64,000 bases of DNA from an uncultured Sphingomonadaceae bacterium (GCA_947501325.1 CANMVC010000002.1:1178001-1242000); one strand, 5' to 3'. Counted from the first letter of the stretch, positions 36,167 through 45,587 are shown. Numbers and translations are program-made. Notes: generated from the letters alone by a model not told the origin.

Positions 36167-37002
36167 ACAGTCCTCTTGGGCGCTTCAAAGACACGGCGAT
36201 TGGTAATTGCAGGAACGCGGCTTCGCACCTTCTCAATGTCGGTCAAGTTGATATCGCATATTCCGACGCCGGTATCTGTTCCCATGTCCAGCAAAACATC
36301 CCCCCAAGGGTCAATGACCATCGAATGGCCATAAGTTGTGCGGCCGTCGTCGTGCAGACCGGTCTGCGCCGCCGCGACAACGAAAACCCCTGCCTCAATC
36401 GCACGGGCACGCAGCAATATTTCCCAATGTGCAAGGCCAGTCGGGACAGTAAAGGCCGATGGTATCGTGAGGATATTAGCTCCAGCATTAGTAAGCGCAG
36501 CATAGAGCGCCGGAAACCGGACATCATAACAAATGGATAGACCAAGAGTTGCTTCCCCAACCGAGGCCGTGATTGCTTCCGATCCGCCTTGATAGGCCGC
36601 CGATTCGCGCCATGTTTCACCAGTATCCAGGTCCACATCGAAAAGATGGATTTTATCATAGCGAACAATGATCTCGCCAGCGGGGTCGATCAGAAACGCT
36701 CGATTGACCCATTTGCTCGTATCGCTTGCATCTATCTTCATCGCCAGCGAGCCGATGGCCACCCAGATATTCTCCCGGGCAGCCGATTCACGGGCTTCTT
36801 GCAGAACCGGATCATCCTGTTCCTGGTAGATATTTGATTTCGCGCGGCTCCGGTTACGATCAAGCAAACCAGTCATCTCTGGCGTAAACAGAATTTCAGC
36901 GCCCTTTGCGGCCGCCTCGTGCACATGCTTCCGCAAGGTCAGTGCATTGACAACAGGATCTATACCGCTGCACATCTGAGCCAAGGCGATACGACTAGGC
37001 AA
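36163..37002 (-). CDS. Carbon-nitrogen hydrolase (Nit1/Nit2-like)
   Basis: A 279-residue nitrilase-superfamily amidase. The Glu-Lys-Cys triad is visible: Glu42 in FTPEMTGL, Lys117 in YDKIHLFD and Cys158 in LSICYDVRFP. The length and HLFDVD motif match the Nit2/deaminated-glutathione amidase branch. It starts directly after the grxC stop, so a role in repair of thiol metabolites would fit the neighbourhood (inference). Confidence 0.93.
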   Translation of the reverse strand: MPSRIALAQMCSGIDPVVNALTLRKHVHEAAAKGAEILFTPEMTGLLDRNRSRAKSNIYQEQDDPVLQEARESAARENIWVAIGSLAMKIDASDTSKWVNRAFLIDPAGEIIVRYDKIHLFDVDLDTGETWRESAAYQGGSEAITASVGEATLGLSICYDVRFPALYAALTNAGANILTIPSAFTVPTGLAHWEILLRARAIEAGVFVVAAAQTGLHDDGRTTYGHSMVIDPWGDVLLDMGTDTGVGICDINLTDIEKVRSRVPAITNRRVFEAPKRTV

Positions 37003-37260
37003 CTATACGGCCAGGAGTTCGTCCAATTTTCCGGCATCATCAAGCGACGCTAGATCATCAGAACCGCCAATATGGGCACCGTCGATAAATATTTGCGGCA
37101 CCGTTGTTCGACCGCCCGAGCGCTGAACCATCTCTTCGCGCTTGGCACCACCCATCGTGATGTCGGTTTCTTCAAACGCGACGCCCTTTTCTTTCAGCAA
37201 CCCTTTTGCGCGAAAACAATAGCCGCATGTGAATTTGGTGTAAATTTCGACTTTTGCCAT
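37003..37260 (-). CDS. grxC: Glutaredoxin 3
   Basis: An 85-residue thioredoxin-fold oxidoreductase that reduces disulfides with glutathione. The active site is Cys12-Gly-Tyr-Cys15 (TCGYCFRAK); TVPQIFIDGAHIGG holds the cis-proline and glutathione-binding loop. The ATG at 37260 (MAKVEIYTK) is preferred over an in-frame upstream start at 37320. It sits 79 bp after comF and immediately before the nitrilase gene. Confidence 0.95.
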   Translation of the reverse strand: MAKVEIYTKFTCGYCFRAKGLLKEKGVAFEETDITMGGAKREEMVQRSGGRTTVPQIFIDGAHIGGSDDLASLDDAGKLDELLAV

Positions 37261-37339
37261 AGAACCATTCCAATATTTGCCAGTTATCTTGCAGATGGCC
37301 CCGATCATGAGGTAAATCAACTCTGCTAGGCATTGCTGC

Positions 37340-38089
37340 TTATTTTAATGAGGCATTATCATAGTCTTTCAAAACTCTCGCCCAGCAAAAAACCAATACC
37401 CTCTCTGCACCGGCCTCTTTCAGCCGTCTGGCACACGCATTGGCGGTAGATCCCGTGGTATAGACATCATCGACCAGTATGATCGTCTTTCCCACAAGGT
37501 CATTTTGTCTGCTCGGCGATATCGCAAATGCATTTTTGACGATTTTCTGGCGCTTCTTCGCCGACATGGATCGCAGCGGCGGCGTGGCATTTTTACGGGT
37601 TAGAATATTGGTGTTCATTGCAAGTCCGCTTTGCCTGGAAACAGTCCGTGCGATAAGCGCCGACTGATTAAATCCGCGCGACCATATGCGCCAGCGATGC
37701 AGCGGGACCGGGATGATGAGCGCGTCTGAAGGAACCTCATTCAAAAAACGCAACAAATGTCGTCCCATTAATTCCGCCATTCCCAGGCGTGCTCCATATT
37801 TCAAGCGCATGGCTAGCAGGCTACTCTTGTCGTCATATGCCACCACAGCCCGTACGCCATCATGCTGAGGTCTTTCCTGAAGACAGGACGCACATTGTGC
37901 ACCTTCCCCCTGGGCGAAAGCAAATGGCTTTCCACAGGTGCTGCACCAAGGCGGATTCAAAAAATCGAGATCTTGCCAGCAGGGCAAGCAAAACCGATTA
38001 TCCGCGTCGACGGTCACACCACATATTGGACAACGCGGTGGCAAAGCAAAATCAACCAACGGTTTTAACAGAGCCGAAAAATATCCCAT
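37340..38089 (-). CDS. ComF family amidophosphoribosyltransferase-like protein
   Basis: A 249-residue protein with an N-terminal double zinc ribbon (CPICG, CLPC, CSTCG, CASC) and a C-terminal phosphoribosyltransferase fold with IILVDDVYTTGSTANAC, the PRPP-binding motif. ComF proteins are linked to DNA uptake in competent bacteria, but the biochemical role is unclear. The start at 38089 (MGYFSALLKPL) replaces a 66-residue in-frame extension, which would overlap the divergent methyltransferase. It is the first gene of a conserved leftward operon. Confidence 0.93.
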   Translation of the reverse strand: MGYFSALLKPLVDFALPPRCPICGVTVDADNRFCLPCWQDLDFLNPPWCSTCGKPFAFAQGEGAQCASCLQERPQHDGVRAVVAYDDKSSLLAMRLKYGARLGMAELMGRHLLRFLNEVPSDALIIPVPLHRWRIWSRGFNQSALIARTVSRQSGLAMNTNILTRKNATPPLRSMSAKKRQKIVKNAFAISPSRQNDLVGKTIILVDDVYTTGSTANACARRLKEAGAERVLVFCWARVLKDYDNASLK

Positions 38090-38129
38090 TTGCCCTTGTC
38101 GCCCGTTCCCTGCGAAGGCACAAGACCAT

Positions 38130-38993
38130 ATGCAAGAAGCAAACAAACCCAGGGAATTATTCGACCGTGAACGCCGTCGCCACTTTCGCGATCGCGCCTT
38201 CTTCCGAACCAAAGGAAAAGATTTCATCGGCCAAATCATGGCTGATGAAATATTAGACAGGCTTTCGCTGGTAAAGCGGGACTTCAAAAAATGCCTGCTG
38301 ATTGGGCAAGCGGGACATCAGCTCGCCTCCGCTCTGAAGAACAAGGGCATTGAGACTGTTACCGCCGATTCCGCCTATGCTTCGGTGAATGCAACGCACG
38401 GCATTCAGTGCGATGAAGATCGACTACCATTTGCTGATTACAGCTTTGACCTTGTTGTCAATGTCGGCACGTTGGATAGCGTGAATGACCTGCCCGGCGC
38501 TCTGGTGCTGACGCGGCGCATCTTGGAACCGGACGGCTTATTACTCGCATCCTTCATTGGGGCAGAAAGTTTCACTACGCTGAAATCCCTGTTAATGGAG
38601 GCGGAAGGCAACCGCGTTGCGCCACATATTCATCCGCAAATTGATATACGTACTGTTGGTGACCTTGTATCGCGCGTGGGTTTGACCTTGCCTGTAATAG
38701 ACAGTGATGGCCTGGATCTAGCGTATCGGGAATTCAACAAGCTCATCGATGATATCAGAGATATAGGTGGAAGCAATGCGCTGAATGGCAACATCCGTCC
38801 ACTTCCGCGAACCATTTACAAACGAGCAAAAGAACTATTTCAAAACCAAGCCGATGCGGAGGGCAGAGTAGCTGAGCATATTGAGCTCGTAAATATATGC
38901 GCGTGGGCGCCCCATCCCGATCAACCGACACCTGCACGTCGCGGCAGCGGCCAAGTATCACTTAAAACGGCTCTGAACAAACCGACGGTGTGA
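38130..38993 (+). CDS. SAM-dependent methyltransferase (NDUFAF5/BioC-like)
   Basis: A 287-residue class I methyltransferase. The start MQEANKPRELFDRERRRHF resembles the BioC and NDUFAF5 groups; the SAM region is CLLIGQAGHQLASAL, with the acidic DEDRLPFADYSFDLVVNVG segment following. NDUFAF5 homologues act on complex I subunits in mitochondria; that role here is inference. It is divergent from comF (40 bp apart), and its stop directly abuts the Nudix stop. An in-frame extension to 37938 is rejected because it overlaps comF. Confidence 0.88.
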   Translation: MQEANKPRELFDRERRRHFRDRAFFRTKGKDFIGQIMADEILDRLSLVKRDFKKCLLIGQAGHQLASALKNKGIETVTADSAYASVNATHGIQCDEDRLPFADYSFDLVVNVGTLDSVNDLPGALVLTRRILEPDGLLLASFIGAESFTTLKSLLMEAEGNRVAPHIHPQIDIRTVGDLVSRVGLTLPVIDSDGLDLAYREFNKLIDDIRDIGGSNALNGNIRPLPRTIYKRAKELFQNQADAEGRVAEHIELVNICAWAPHPDQPTPARRGSGQVSLKTALNKPTV

Positions 38994-39404
38994 TTATAGC
39001 GCTATAACCAATTGCTCGACCAAAGGCTGGTCGGCGGGCGGCATATCAAGATGCTGTAACTCATGGACCGGAAGCCATTGCATGGCACTCGCTTCCAGAT
39101 TTATCGCCTGACCTGTCCATTCATGACACGTGTAGAGCAATAGCAAAAGATGTTTGCTATCCAGAGATTCGCTAGCGAATGCGAGCGGCTTCAAGGCGCC
39201 GGTCTCGACAATTAAACCCAGCTCCTCTTCCAATTCACGTACAAGCGCACTTTCTGGAGTCTCACCAGCTTCGACCTTGCCACCGGGGAATTCCCAAAGA
39301 CCTGCCATCGGCTTCCCTTCTGGGCGTCGTTGCACCAGAATATGATTGTTCTGATCAACCAGAGCTGCCGCAACCACGAACAGATATGTCGGATTATTTT
39401 CCAC
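38994..39404 (-). CDS. mutT: Nudix hydrolase, 8-oxo-dGTP pyrophosphohydrolase (MutT-like)
   Basis: A 136-residue Nudix protein. The box GGKVEAGETPESALVRELEEELG matches GX5EX7REUXEEXGU, preceded by MAGLWEFPG. MutT cleans oxidised nucleotides from the pool to prevent mutation. The GTG at 39404 is preferred for length; a TTG at 39464 would add 20 residues. Neither has a clear ribosome site. It is convergent with the methyltransferase. Confidence 0.92.
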   Translation of the reverse strand: MENNPTYLFVVAAALVDQNNHILVQRRPEGKPMAGLWEFPGGKVEAGETPESALVRELEEELGLIVETGALKPLAFASESLDSKHLLLLLYTCHEWTGQAINLEASAMQWLPVHELQHLDMPPADQPLVEQLVIAL

Positions 39405-39499
39405 TTTTTTTTGCGATGTAAGGATTTTGTTAATCCCTTTCTGTGAAAAACGAGTTGTTCGCAACTTAGCAGAACCTTTGAAGCGTGAAGAGGGATATA

Positions 39500-39670
39500 A
39501 TGAATCAATTGAAAAAATTATATCGCTCGGAACAGGGGGCGACGGCTGTTGAATATGGTTTGATTTTGGCTTTGATCGCTATTGCTGCAATTGCAGCAAT
39601 CAGTGGCGTCGCCAATTCGACCGGTAATATGTGGAATGAGGTCGCCGATGAGGTCGTCTCAAATTCCTAG
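39500..39670 (+). CDS. Flp family type IVb pilin (1)
   Basis: A 56-residue prepilin. Short basic leader, predicted cleavage in EQG-ATAVEYG, with the Flp Glu-Tyr motif at mature positions 5-6, then one hydrophobic helix. AGAGGG lies 6 bp upstream of the ATG. Flp pilins are assembled by Tad/Cpa secretion machinery, none of which is in the window. A second Flp gene follows 114 bp downstream. Confidence 0.92.
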   Translation: MNQLKKLYRSEQGATAVEYGLILALIAIAAIAAISGVANSTGNMWNEVADEVVSNS

Positions 39671-39784
39671 ACTGCCGTTGCACGTTAAACAATTCTAAAG
39701 GTTTCTAACATAGTGTGTTGAATATCGGCCCAGAATTTGGGTTTGATTGGGTAAGTGAAGTTTGTCAAATATAGGAGACCAGAC

Positions 39785-39952
39785 ATGAAACTCGTACGTA
39801 AAATGTTTAAGAACGAAGAAGGCGCAACTGCCATTGAATATGGTTTGATTGCTGCTCTGATCGCTGTTGCAGCTATTGTTGCTATGGGTCAGCTGGGTAA
39901 CACCCTGAGCAACACCTTCAACGAAGTTGAAACTGAAATGGCCGGTTCTTAA
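39785..39952 (+). CDS. Flp family type IVb pilin (2)
   Basis: A 55-residue prepilin with leader MKLVRKMFKNEEG, cleavage before ATAIEYGLIAA, and one hydrophobic segment ending in a short polar tail. AGGAG precedes the ATG. Its core matches pilin 1 but the leader and tail differ. A terminator follows immediately, so it probably ends the transcript. Confidence 0.92.
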   Translation: MKLVRKMFKNEEGATAIEYGLIAALIAVAAIVAMGQLGNTLSNTFNEVETEMAGS

Positions 39953-39976
39953 GAACAACCATTTTGTTTAAAAGAG

Positions 39977-40008
39977 GACGGCGGCCCGCAACGGCCGCCG
40001 TCTTTTTT
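39977..40008 (+). terminator. Rho-independent terminator after Flp pilin 2
   Basis: GACGGCGGCC and GGCCGCCGTC form a perfect 10-bp stem with a CGCAAC loop, followed by TTTTTT. Confidence 0.95.
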
Positions 40009-40024
40009 ATTGCTAGGTTTCCGA

Positions 40025-41536
40025 CTAATAAACGACGATTTTAACCTTGTCTCCAGCTCGCAACTGGTCGTTGGACCGGAGCCGGTTAAGCACAACAAAT
40101 CGGTCTTTCTGATAATCGGCATAAGCCATTCGCTTCGCAATGCTGTCGATAGTATCCCTACTTCCGACGGTAACAACATCTATTTTGCGCGGCTTGATCG
40201 CAGCAGCTTCGCGAGTAGTCATGCGCTTTGTGCTTTGATACATCGTTGAGAAAATATTCGCCCGTCCAGCCGGAGCAAGCGTTGCAAAGTGGAAAGCACT
40301 GCTTTTCGAAAACTCATATGCGAATATCGTAACGTCAACTTGGCCGTTGCCACTGGTCACGCGACCGGTCGCATATGCCGCCGGTAGACCGTTGACAGTC
40401 GTCCGTTGGATATCGCCATAGGGAATATCCTGCCCCTGCCCCGACAACGCCTTGAAAGCGGAGGCAATATAAGTCGTCATATTCCCGTTATAGGGCCCTG
40501 TTGTGAATTGCCCTTTACCGGCAGATCCATTGATTGTTACGGCGCGCGTCCCATTTTGCATCGAAAAGCCGTTGGGAACGCTAAATTTAAACTTTAGATC
40601 GGGATGCAGAAAACTGTTTCCTTCAATTACACCTTGTTTTGGATCGTCGCCATACATCACACCGTCGAGACTATTTAAAAATGTGTCACGATTACGTTTT
40701 CCACCGGAAACGCCTAGTTTGCTTGCATTTCTAGCCGCCCGTGAAACACGCTGTGCGGGATCTGGATGAGTGCTAGCCCATTCCGGCACCGAACGTGCGT
40801 CGCGCCCGGCAACACGAGCATCAATTGCCGATTGCGCAGCCAGCGATGCTAGCATCGTTGAAAGAGCCTGCGGGTCGTAGCCTGCTGAAGCGAGATACTT
40901 TATGCCCAGGTCATCCGCTTCATATTCTTGTTTTCTGGAATATTTTAAGGTCAGGAGCTGGCTACCGGTGCCAAAGACCTCTTGCCCCAGCTTACCAAGT
41001 GCAGAATCGCCTAACAATATGGCAGCCCCTATTTGACCTAAAGCACCCAAAATACTGTTCCTTTTGGCCGCCTTCTGCCTTTTTTGACCGTGCCGGGCAG
41101 CCACATGACCTACTTCATGGCCAAGAACTCCAGCCATTTCAGCTTCATCATTCATCAAGGCCATGAGTTGGCGGGTCAAATAGACATAACCACCGGGAAT
41201 GGCGAAAGCATTGTTTACCGGGCTGTTCAGCAACGTGACGGTAAAGTCACTGCGGGCATCACCCAGCCCAGATTGGACAGCGATATCTTGTCCGATCCGA
41301 ACAACATAAGCGCTTTGTGGCCCAGTGTAAGCGCCACCAAATTCCTGCAATAACTGCGGATGAGCCTGCGAACCTTTTTTCTTGTCTTCAGCCGATATTG
41401 TCCGCACCTCACCGGCTTGCGCAGACGAGTTGCTACTAGCGGACTCAACAGAACCTGCATCGGCACCGGAACCACCGCAAGCCGCAAGCGACAGAGTAAC
41501 AACGGTCGATAGAAGTATTTTGGCTTTTGTTCTCAT
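40025..41536 (-). CDS. M48 family metalloprotease, lipoprotein (BepA-like)
   Basis: A 503-residue protein with a lipobox (LSLAAC, Cys20). The HEXXH zinc site is His140-Glu141-His144 in LGHEVGHVAARH, with the downstream EYEADDLG glutamate. The C-terminus carries a LysM-like or SH3-like segment ending DKVKIVVY. It likely works in envelope quality control, as BepA/YfgC do. AGGAG precedes the ATG at 41536. Confidence 0.9.
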   Translation of the reverse strand: MRTKAKILLSTVVTLSLAACGGSGADAGSVESASSNSSAQAGEVRTISAEDKKKGSQAHPQLLQEFGGAYTGPQSAYVVRIGQDIAVQSGLGDARSDFTVTLLNSPVNNAFAIPGGYVYLTRQLMALMNDEAEMAGVLGHEVGHVAARHGQKRQKAAKRNSILGALGQIGAAILLGDSALGKLGQEVFGTGSQLLTLKYSRKQEYEADDLGIKYLASAGYDPQALSTMLASLAAQSAIDARVAGRDARSVPEWASTHPDPAQRVSRAARNASKLGVSGGKRNRDTFLNSLDGVMYGDDPKQGVIEGNSFLHPDLKFKFSVPNGFSMQNGTRAVTINGSAGKGQFTTGPYNGNMTTYIASAFKALSGQGQDIPYGDIQRTTVNGLPAAYATGRVTSGNGQVDVTIFAYEFSKSSAFHFATLAPAGRANIFSTMYQSTKRMTTREAAAIKPRKIDVVTVGSRDTIDSIAKRMAYADYQKDRFVVLNRLRSNDQLRAGDKVKIVVY

Positions 41537-41662
41537 CAGAATCTCCTTAAGCGGGAACATATATCACACTGTTGTCCAGCGGAAGGGCGGCCGTTGTAAA
41601 ACTCTGTCGCCCCGGTTCGCAGAAACGGTCGGATCGTGATCTTTGAAGCAACGAATAAGGTG

Positions 41663-42610
41663 CTAAAGGGTTCCGATTTTCAGGAATTTCTCACGGCGCA
41701 TAGCGCGGAGCTGTTTCCGGTCTAGCGCGGTCAAACTCTCGATTTCTTCGGCAATCGCTGTTCTCAATGTAGCGATACACAGACTAGAATCTCGATGAGC
41801 GCCGCCAACTGGTTCCTTTACTATACGGTCAATAACACCGAGTTTCTTGAGGTTTTGTGCGGTAATTTTCATCGCATCTGCAGCTACATCGGCCTTATCA
41901 CCGGTGCGCCACAATATAGAAGCACAACCTTCTGGCGAAATGACAGAATAAACAGCATGTTCAAGCATCAATACGCGTTCAGCTGCCGCCAATGCCACCG
42001 CTCCGCCGGAACCGCCCTCACCAACAATAACGGCTACCATTGGTACACCCAAAGAGAGACATTTTTCGGTCGACCGAGCAATAGCTTCTGCTTGTCCACG
42101 CTCTTCTGCCGAAACGCCTGGAAAGGCACCCGACGTATCAACTAAAGTTAAAACCGGTAAAGAAAACCGGTCCGCAATATCCATCAGTCTTATTGCTTTG
42201 CGATATCCTTCTGGTTTTCCCATGCCAAAATTATGCCGCAACCGACTTTCTGTATCGTCACCCTTTTCGTGACCGATAACAATCAGTCGCTGTTCGCCCA
42301 TTTTGGCAAAACCGCCGATGATTGCCTGATCATCACCAAAGTTACGGTCACCGCCAAGCGGGACAAATTCATCAAACAGCTCGGCGACAAAATTCTTAAA
42401 ATGCGGACGCTCGGGATGCCTGGCAACCTGTGTTTTCTGCCATGGCGTTAAATTTGAGTATGTATCACTCAACATTTTCGCCGACTTCGTCTGCAATTTT
42501 GCAATTTCAGATTCAATATCCAGCGAACCTTCGTCGGCAGTCTCACGAAGTTCAATGATCCGAGACTCAAGAGCGGCTATCGGTTTTTCAAAATCCAGAA
42601 AAGATGTCAT
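41663..42610 (-). CDS. accA: Acetyl-CoA carboxylase carboxyltransferase subunit alpha
   Basis: A 315-residue subunit that transfers carboxyl from biotin to acetyl-CoA in fatty acid synthesis. It begins with FLDFEKPIAALESRI; WQKTQVARHPERPH, GKPEGYRKAIRLM and VIVGEGGSGGA(V/A)AL are typical. It follows xerD by 31 bp in the same direction. Confidence 0.97.
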   Translation of the reverse strand: MTSFLDFEKPIAALESRIIELRETADEGSLDIESEIAKLQTKSAKMLSDTYSNLTPWQKTQVARHPERPHFKNFVAELFDEFVPLGGDRNFGDDQAIIGGFAKMGEQRLIVIGHEKGDDTESRLRHNFGMGKPEGYRKAIRLMDIADRFSLPVLTLVDTSGAFPGVSAEERGQAEAIARSTEKCLSLGVPMVAVIVGEGGSGGAVALAAAERVLMLEHAVYSVISPEGCASILWRTGDKADVAADAMKITAQNLKKLGVIDRIVKEPVGGAHRDSSLCIATLRTAIAEEIESLTALDRKQLRAMRREKFLKIGTL

Positions 42611-42641
42611 GATATTCGGTTAGAACCGCCAGACAAAAACG

Positions 42642-43538
42642 TCAACGCGAGAGATTCTGGTAACCAAGAGGATGCCGCCTGTTCACCAGTTCGACAAGCC
42701 GCGCGCTGTCAACATGGGTGTATATTTGTGTAGTGCTGATATCGCTATGTCCTAATAAAGTTTGCAAGGCGCGAAGATCGGCTCCCCCCTCCAATAAATG
42801 GGTGGCGAACGCGTGGCGTAAAACATGGGGACTAACTTTCGTCGGATTGATATCCGATTTTGCCGCTAATTCCTTGATAATCTGAAATAATCTTACTCGG
42901 CTCAGATGACCTGTCCGTGATGGAAAAAGATATTTTTCGTCAGACTTTACGAACTCCGCCCATCTCTTGACGGCTTGGCGTGCGCGCTCGGAAATCGGAA
43001 CCAGTCGCTCCTTTCCGCCTTTGCCGCGAATGATCAAAAACGGACGATCCACCGTCACAGATTTGCGCGGGAGGGAAACGAGCTCGCTGGCCCTCAAACC
43101 GGAACCATAAAGTAACTCCACCAACGCTGCCAAGCGCGCGGCCTTTGGTTCTGCCTTTTCAGAATCCAGTCCGGTTTCGATGGTCTCGAAAAGCCTCGAT
43201 ATCTCTTCATGGGATAGGATTTTGGGCAATGAACGTCGCCCACTCGGACGAGGGAGTGCATCGGAGGGATCATCTTCTCGAAAACCTTCTTCGGATAGAA
43301 ACCCAAAAAACCGCCGTAAAGCAGAGGATTTGCGGGAAACGCTACTATTTTTCAGCTCACTCCAGGCGGCAGCTATATTTTCTAGTCCGCTTCGATCCGC
43401 GTCCGACAAGGCCCCTTTTGCTATACTGGATGCCTGCTCAAGATCGGAACGATAGGCTGATAGAGTATTGTTGGAAGCGCCACACTCCGCTGCCATCATC
43501 TCCAAAAATCGGTCAATATAGGCGGAATCGTTGCTCAT
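42642..43538 (-). CDS. xerD: Tyrosine recombinase XerD
   Basis: A 298-residue site-specific recombinase that resolves chromosome dimers at dif. An N-terminal SAM-like core-binding domain precedes the catalytic domain with Arg in YGSGLRASELV, Lys in RGKGGKERLVP, HVLRHAF, LGHSDIS and the nucleophile Tyr in TQIYTHV. The start at 43538 (MSNDSAYIDRF) is preferred. Its downstream neighbour accA and upstream 616-residue gene read the same way. XerD versus XerC was judged from sequence character only. Confidence 0.9.
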   Translation of the reverse strand: MSNDSAYIDRFLEMMAAECGASNNTLSAYRSDLEQASSIAKGALSDADRSGLENIAAAWSELKNSSVSRKSSALRRFFGFLSEEGFREDDPSDALPRPSGRRSLPKILSHEEISRLFETIETGLDSEKAEPKAARLAALVELLYGSGLRASELVSLPRKSVTVDRPFLIIRGKGGKERLVPISERARQAVKRWAEFVKSDEKYLFPSRTGHLSRVRLFQIIKELAAKSDINPTKVSPHVLRHAFATHLLEGGADLRALQTLLGHSDISTTQIYTHVDSARLVELVNRRHPLGYQNLSR

Positions 43539-43598
43539 AATCCCAAGACGATAGCGATGCTCCAAACCGATTGAAAGCCTGGAAACCTGTTACAGATA

Positions 43599-45449
43599 TT
43601 AGGTCCGTGTCAAAGCTTCTGCGGCAATCATACGTGCTTCTGCTTCCATGCCAACGCGACTTAAGGATCGGGTAATGTAAAATAGATGGACTGGTGACAT
43701 GGCATTCCAGTCCCGTCCTTGCATACCAACGGCTGTGAGCAAAGCCACTGTCCCTGCCTGCCCTCGTTGCGCTGCGGACCGGATCGCCGTTGTCCACTTT
43801 GTGGTGCCTTCAAGCTTTAATCCCAGATCGTCAGCAAAAGCTTGAACTATAGAGGGGTCCGCGCGGCCCAAGCCCGCAAGTGATGCAAGCAAGAACTTGC
43901 TCTTCAATTGTCCAGCGCTCTCATCATTATCCACAAATTCATCGAGCGCGTCATTGGTGATGGTGACCGTGGGATCGGGAGTTCCGACCGCTAGTAACGC
44001 CCAAGCATTGCCACCTGAAGCAACTTGTTCTGACCAACGCGCTGCATTTCTGTCGAGACCCGCAGACAACATCGATGCAATCAAGTCGGCCTCGACATCA
44101 CTTAAACCGGCAGAAGCCGGGATTCGCGCGGCCGCCCGCGCGGTAAGGATTTTGGCGGAATAAGAGGCCAAAGCACCATCCGAACGCGTCCACAAACTGC
44201 GCATCGCATCAAGGCGCCCAGTAGCAGTAGCATTGGTGTAAGCCTGCCTCAACGTAGAGGCCCGCGCTTTCAAATCGTCACTAGCCTCTGGATCATCATA
44301 GGTCGCGGCATATAGATCGACCATCGCCTTATTCGATAAAGTGCCGATAGCAGCGGCTATATCGGCGGCTTTCATCCGCGAATTACGGGAGAGCATCGGT
44401 GCCCTTGCCCGCCAGCCTTGAACATGACGCCCTGCTTGTTCGTATAGCCGATCTGGCGGTTCGACTCCAGTGGCAGCCCCTAAACCAAAGCGCCAATTGT
44501 TGAAATATTCAATATCATCCCACTTGATCGTGACTGCGCGGCGTCCTTGAAAACCGGCTCCTACTGTTTTTTCAGCGAGTAGATAATCTATACCGGTTGC
44601 GACCTTCCGATTTTGCGCGCTATTTAGCAACGCAGACGCCCGACTTTGCTCTCCAGAAAAAGACGCGCAAATTGGGCGAAACATGATCCAGGTGGGTGCA
44701 TCACTGGTTCTTAAACCTCCCTGAACATAGGGACAAATCCCGGCGGGATCAGCGGTGGCCAAATGAGCCTGCATGGCGACTTCATACAAACGGGGTGTAA
44801 AATTCCCTCCATCAACCTTGAGCACAAGAGCGCGGGCAGCGTCTGCTTCGCCGATCAGCAGCAACCGCCAGGCACGCGCCGCAACCCAATCGGCAGGATT
44901 GATATTTTCCGGACTATCCACTTTACTCAGCAACGTCCGGCGGAGCAGGATCGATGCCCAGCGAGAAATTATAGGGCCGTTGAGGTTTTGAATGAGATTG
45001 GTAAGATATTGACCACCTTCTTCGCCAAATCCATCCGCTGGGATGCCGCCCGTGCTTTCCGTCAACACACCAACCTGAGCGAGCGACCGACGGGCACTCG
45101 CCGTCAAATAATATTGCGGTTGTAGGGCATCATCCAGTTCGCTCAAATCGCTATCTTCATTCAAGTCCAATATTGATGAAGGTGAGCCCGTAGCGAGATT
45201 TGGCACAGAATCAGGAACGACAGGTCCACTTGAGGCCACAGGGCCTGGATCGCTGCTCACGGGACCAGGTGTCGGCGTTGGACGGGGTGTCGGAGCGGGA
45301 CTAGGTGCTGGCGTTGCCGCCGGTTGAGGATCCCCAAAACCAGGAGGCAATAGCGATTCCGGGGAGCTCTGGCCTAAAACGGGCAACGATATTGCCAGAG
45401 CGGCCATACCGGCGGTGGCAAGCGAAATGTGTTTCAGGCGAAAGCGCAT
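43599..45449 (-). CDS. Secreted helical protein of unknown function
   Basis: A 616-residue protein not recognised as a named family. A signal peptide (about residues 8-27, cleavage after VLGQ) is followed by a Pro/Thr/Ala-rich linker at about 32-85. The remainder is helical with alternating Ala-rich segments, resembling a solenoid. It starts 3 bp after the 44-residue membrane gene, suggesting translational coupling, and leads into xerD. A periplasmic scaffold is possible, but no function can be assigned. Confidence 0.85.
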   Translation of the reverse strand: MRFRLKHISLATAGMAALAISLPVLGQSSPESLLPPGFGDPQPAATPAPSPAPTPRPTPTPGPVSSDPGPVASSGPVVPDSVPNLATGSPSSILDLNEDSDLSELDDALQPQYYLTASARRSLAQVGVLTESTGGIPADGFGEEGGQYLTNLIQNLNGPIISRWASILLRRTLLSKVDSPENINPADWVAARAWRLLLIGEADAARALVLKVDGGNFTPRLYEVAMQAHLATADPAGICPYVQGGLRTSDAPTWIMFRPICASFSGEQSRASALLNSAQNRKVATGIDYLLAEKTVGAGFQGRRAVTIKWDDIEYFNNWRFGLGAATGVEPPDRLYEQAGRHVQGWRARAPMLSRNSRMKAADIAAAIGTLSNKAMVDLYAATYDDPEASDDLKARASTLRQAYTNATATGRLDAMRSLWTRSDGALASYSAKILTARAAARIPASAGLSDVEADLIASMLSAGLDRNAARWSEQVASGGNAWALLAVGTPDPTVTITNDALDEFVDNDESAGQLKSKFLLASLAGLGRADPSIVQAFADDLGLKLEGTTKWTTAIRSAAQRGQAGTVALLTAVGMQGRDWNAMSPVHLFYITRSLSRVGMEAEARMIAAEALTRT

Positions 45450-45452
45450 AGC

Positions 45453-45587
45453 TTAGTTCGTTTCTTCAGCAATGACGGGCTTTTCAATAGGTTTCATGTC
45501 CTGCTCCACGTCCATCGAAGCCAAAAGAAACAAGACGCCGATCAAGGCAACCAAAAAGACAATCAGAAAAAACAAGTTCTTTGGCAT
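45453..45587 (-). CDS. Small single-pass membrane protein (44 aa)
   Basis: Reading leftward from an ATG at 45587, 44 codons end in TAA at 45453. Residues 4-23 are a hydrophobic segment (begins NLFFLIVFLVAL), then comes an acidic and polar tail ending IAEETN. The 3' end is 3 bp from the start of the 616-residue gene, typical of a coupled operon. The Shine-Dalgarno is weak. It is divergent from aroK. Function unknown. Confidence 0.6.
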   Translation of the reverse strand: MPKNLFFLIVFLVALIGVLFLLASMDVEQDMKPIEKPVIAEETN

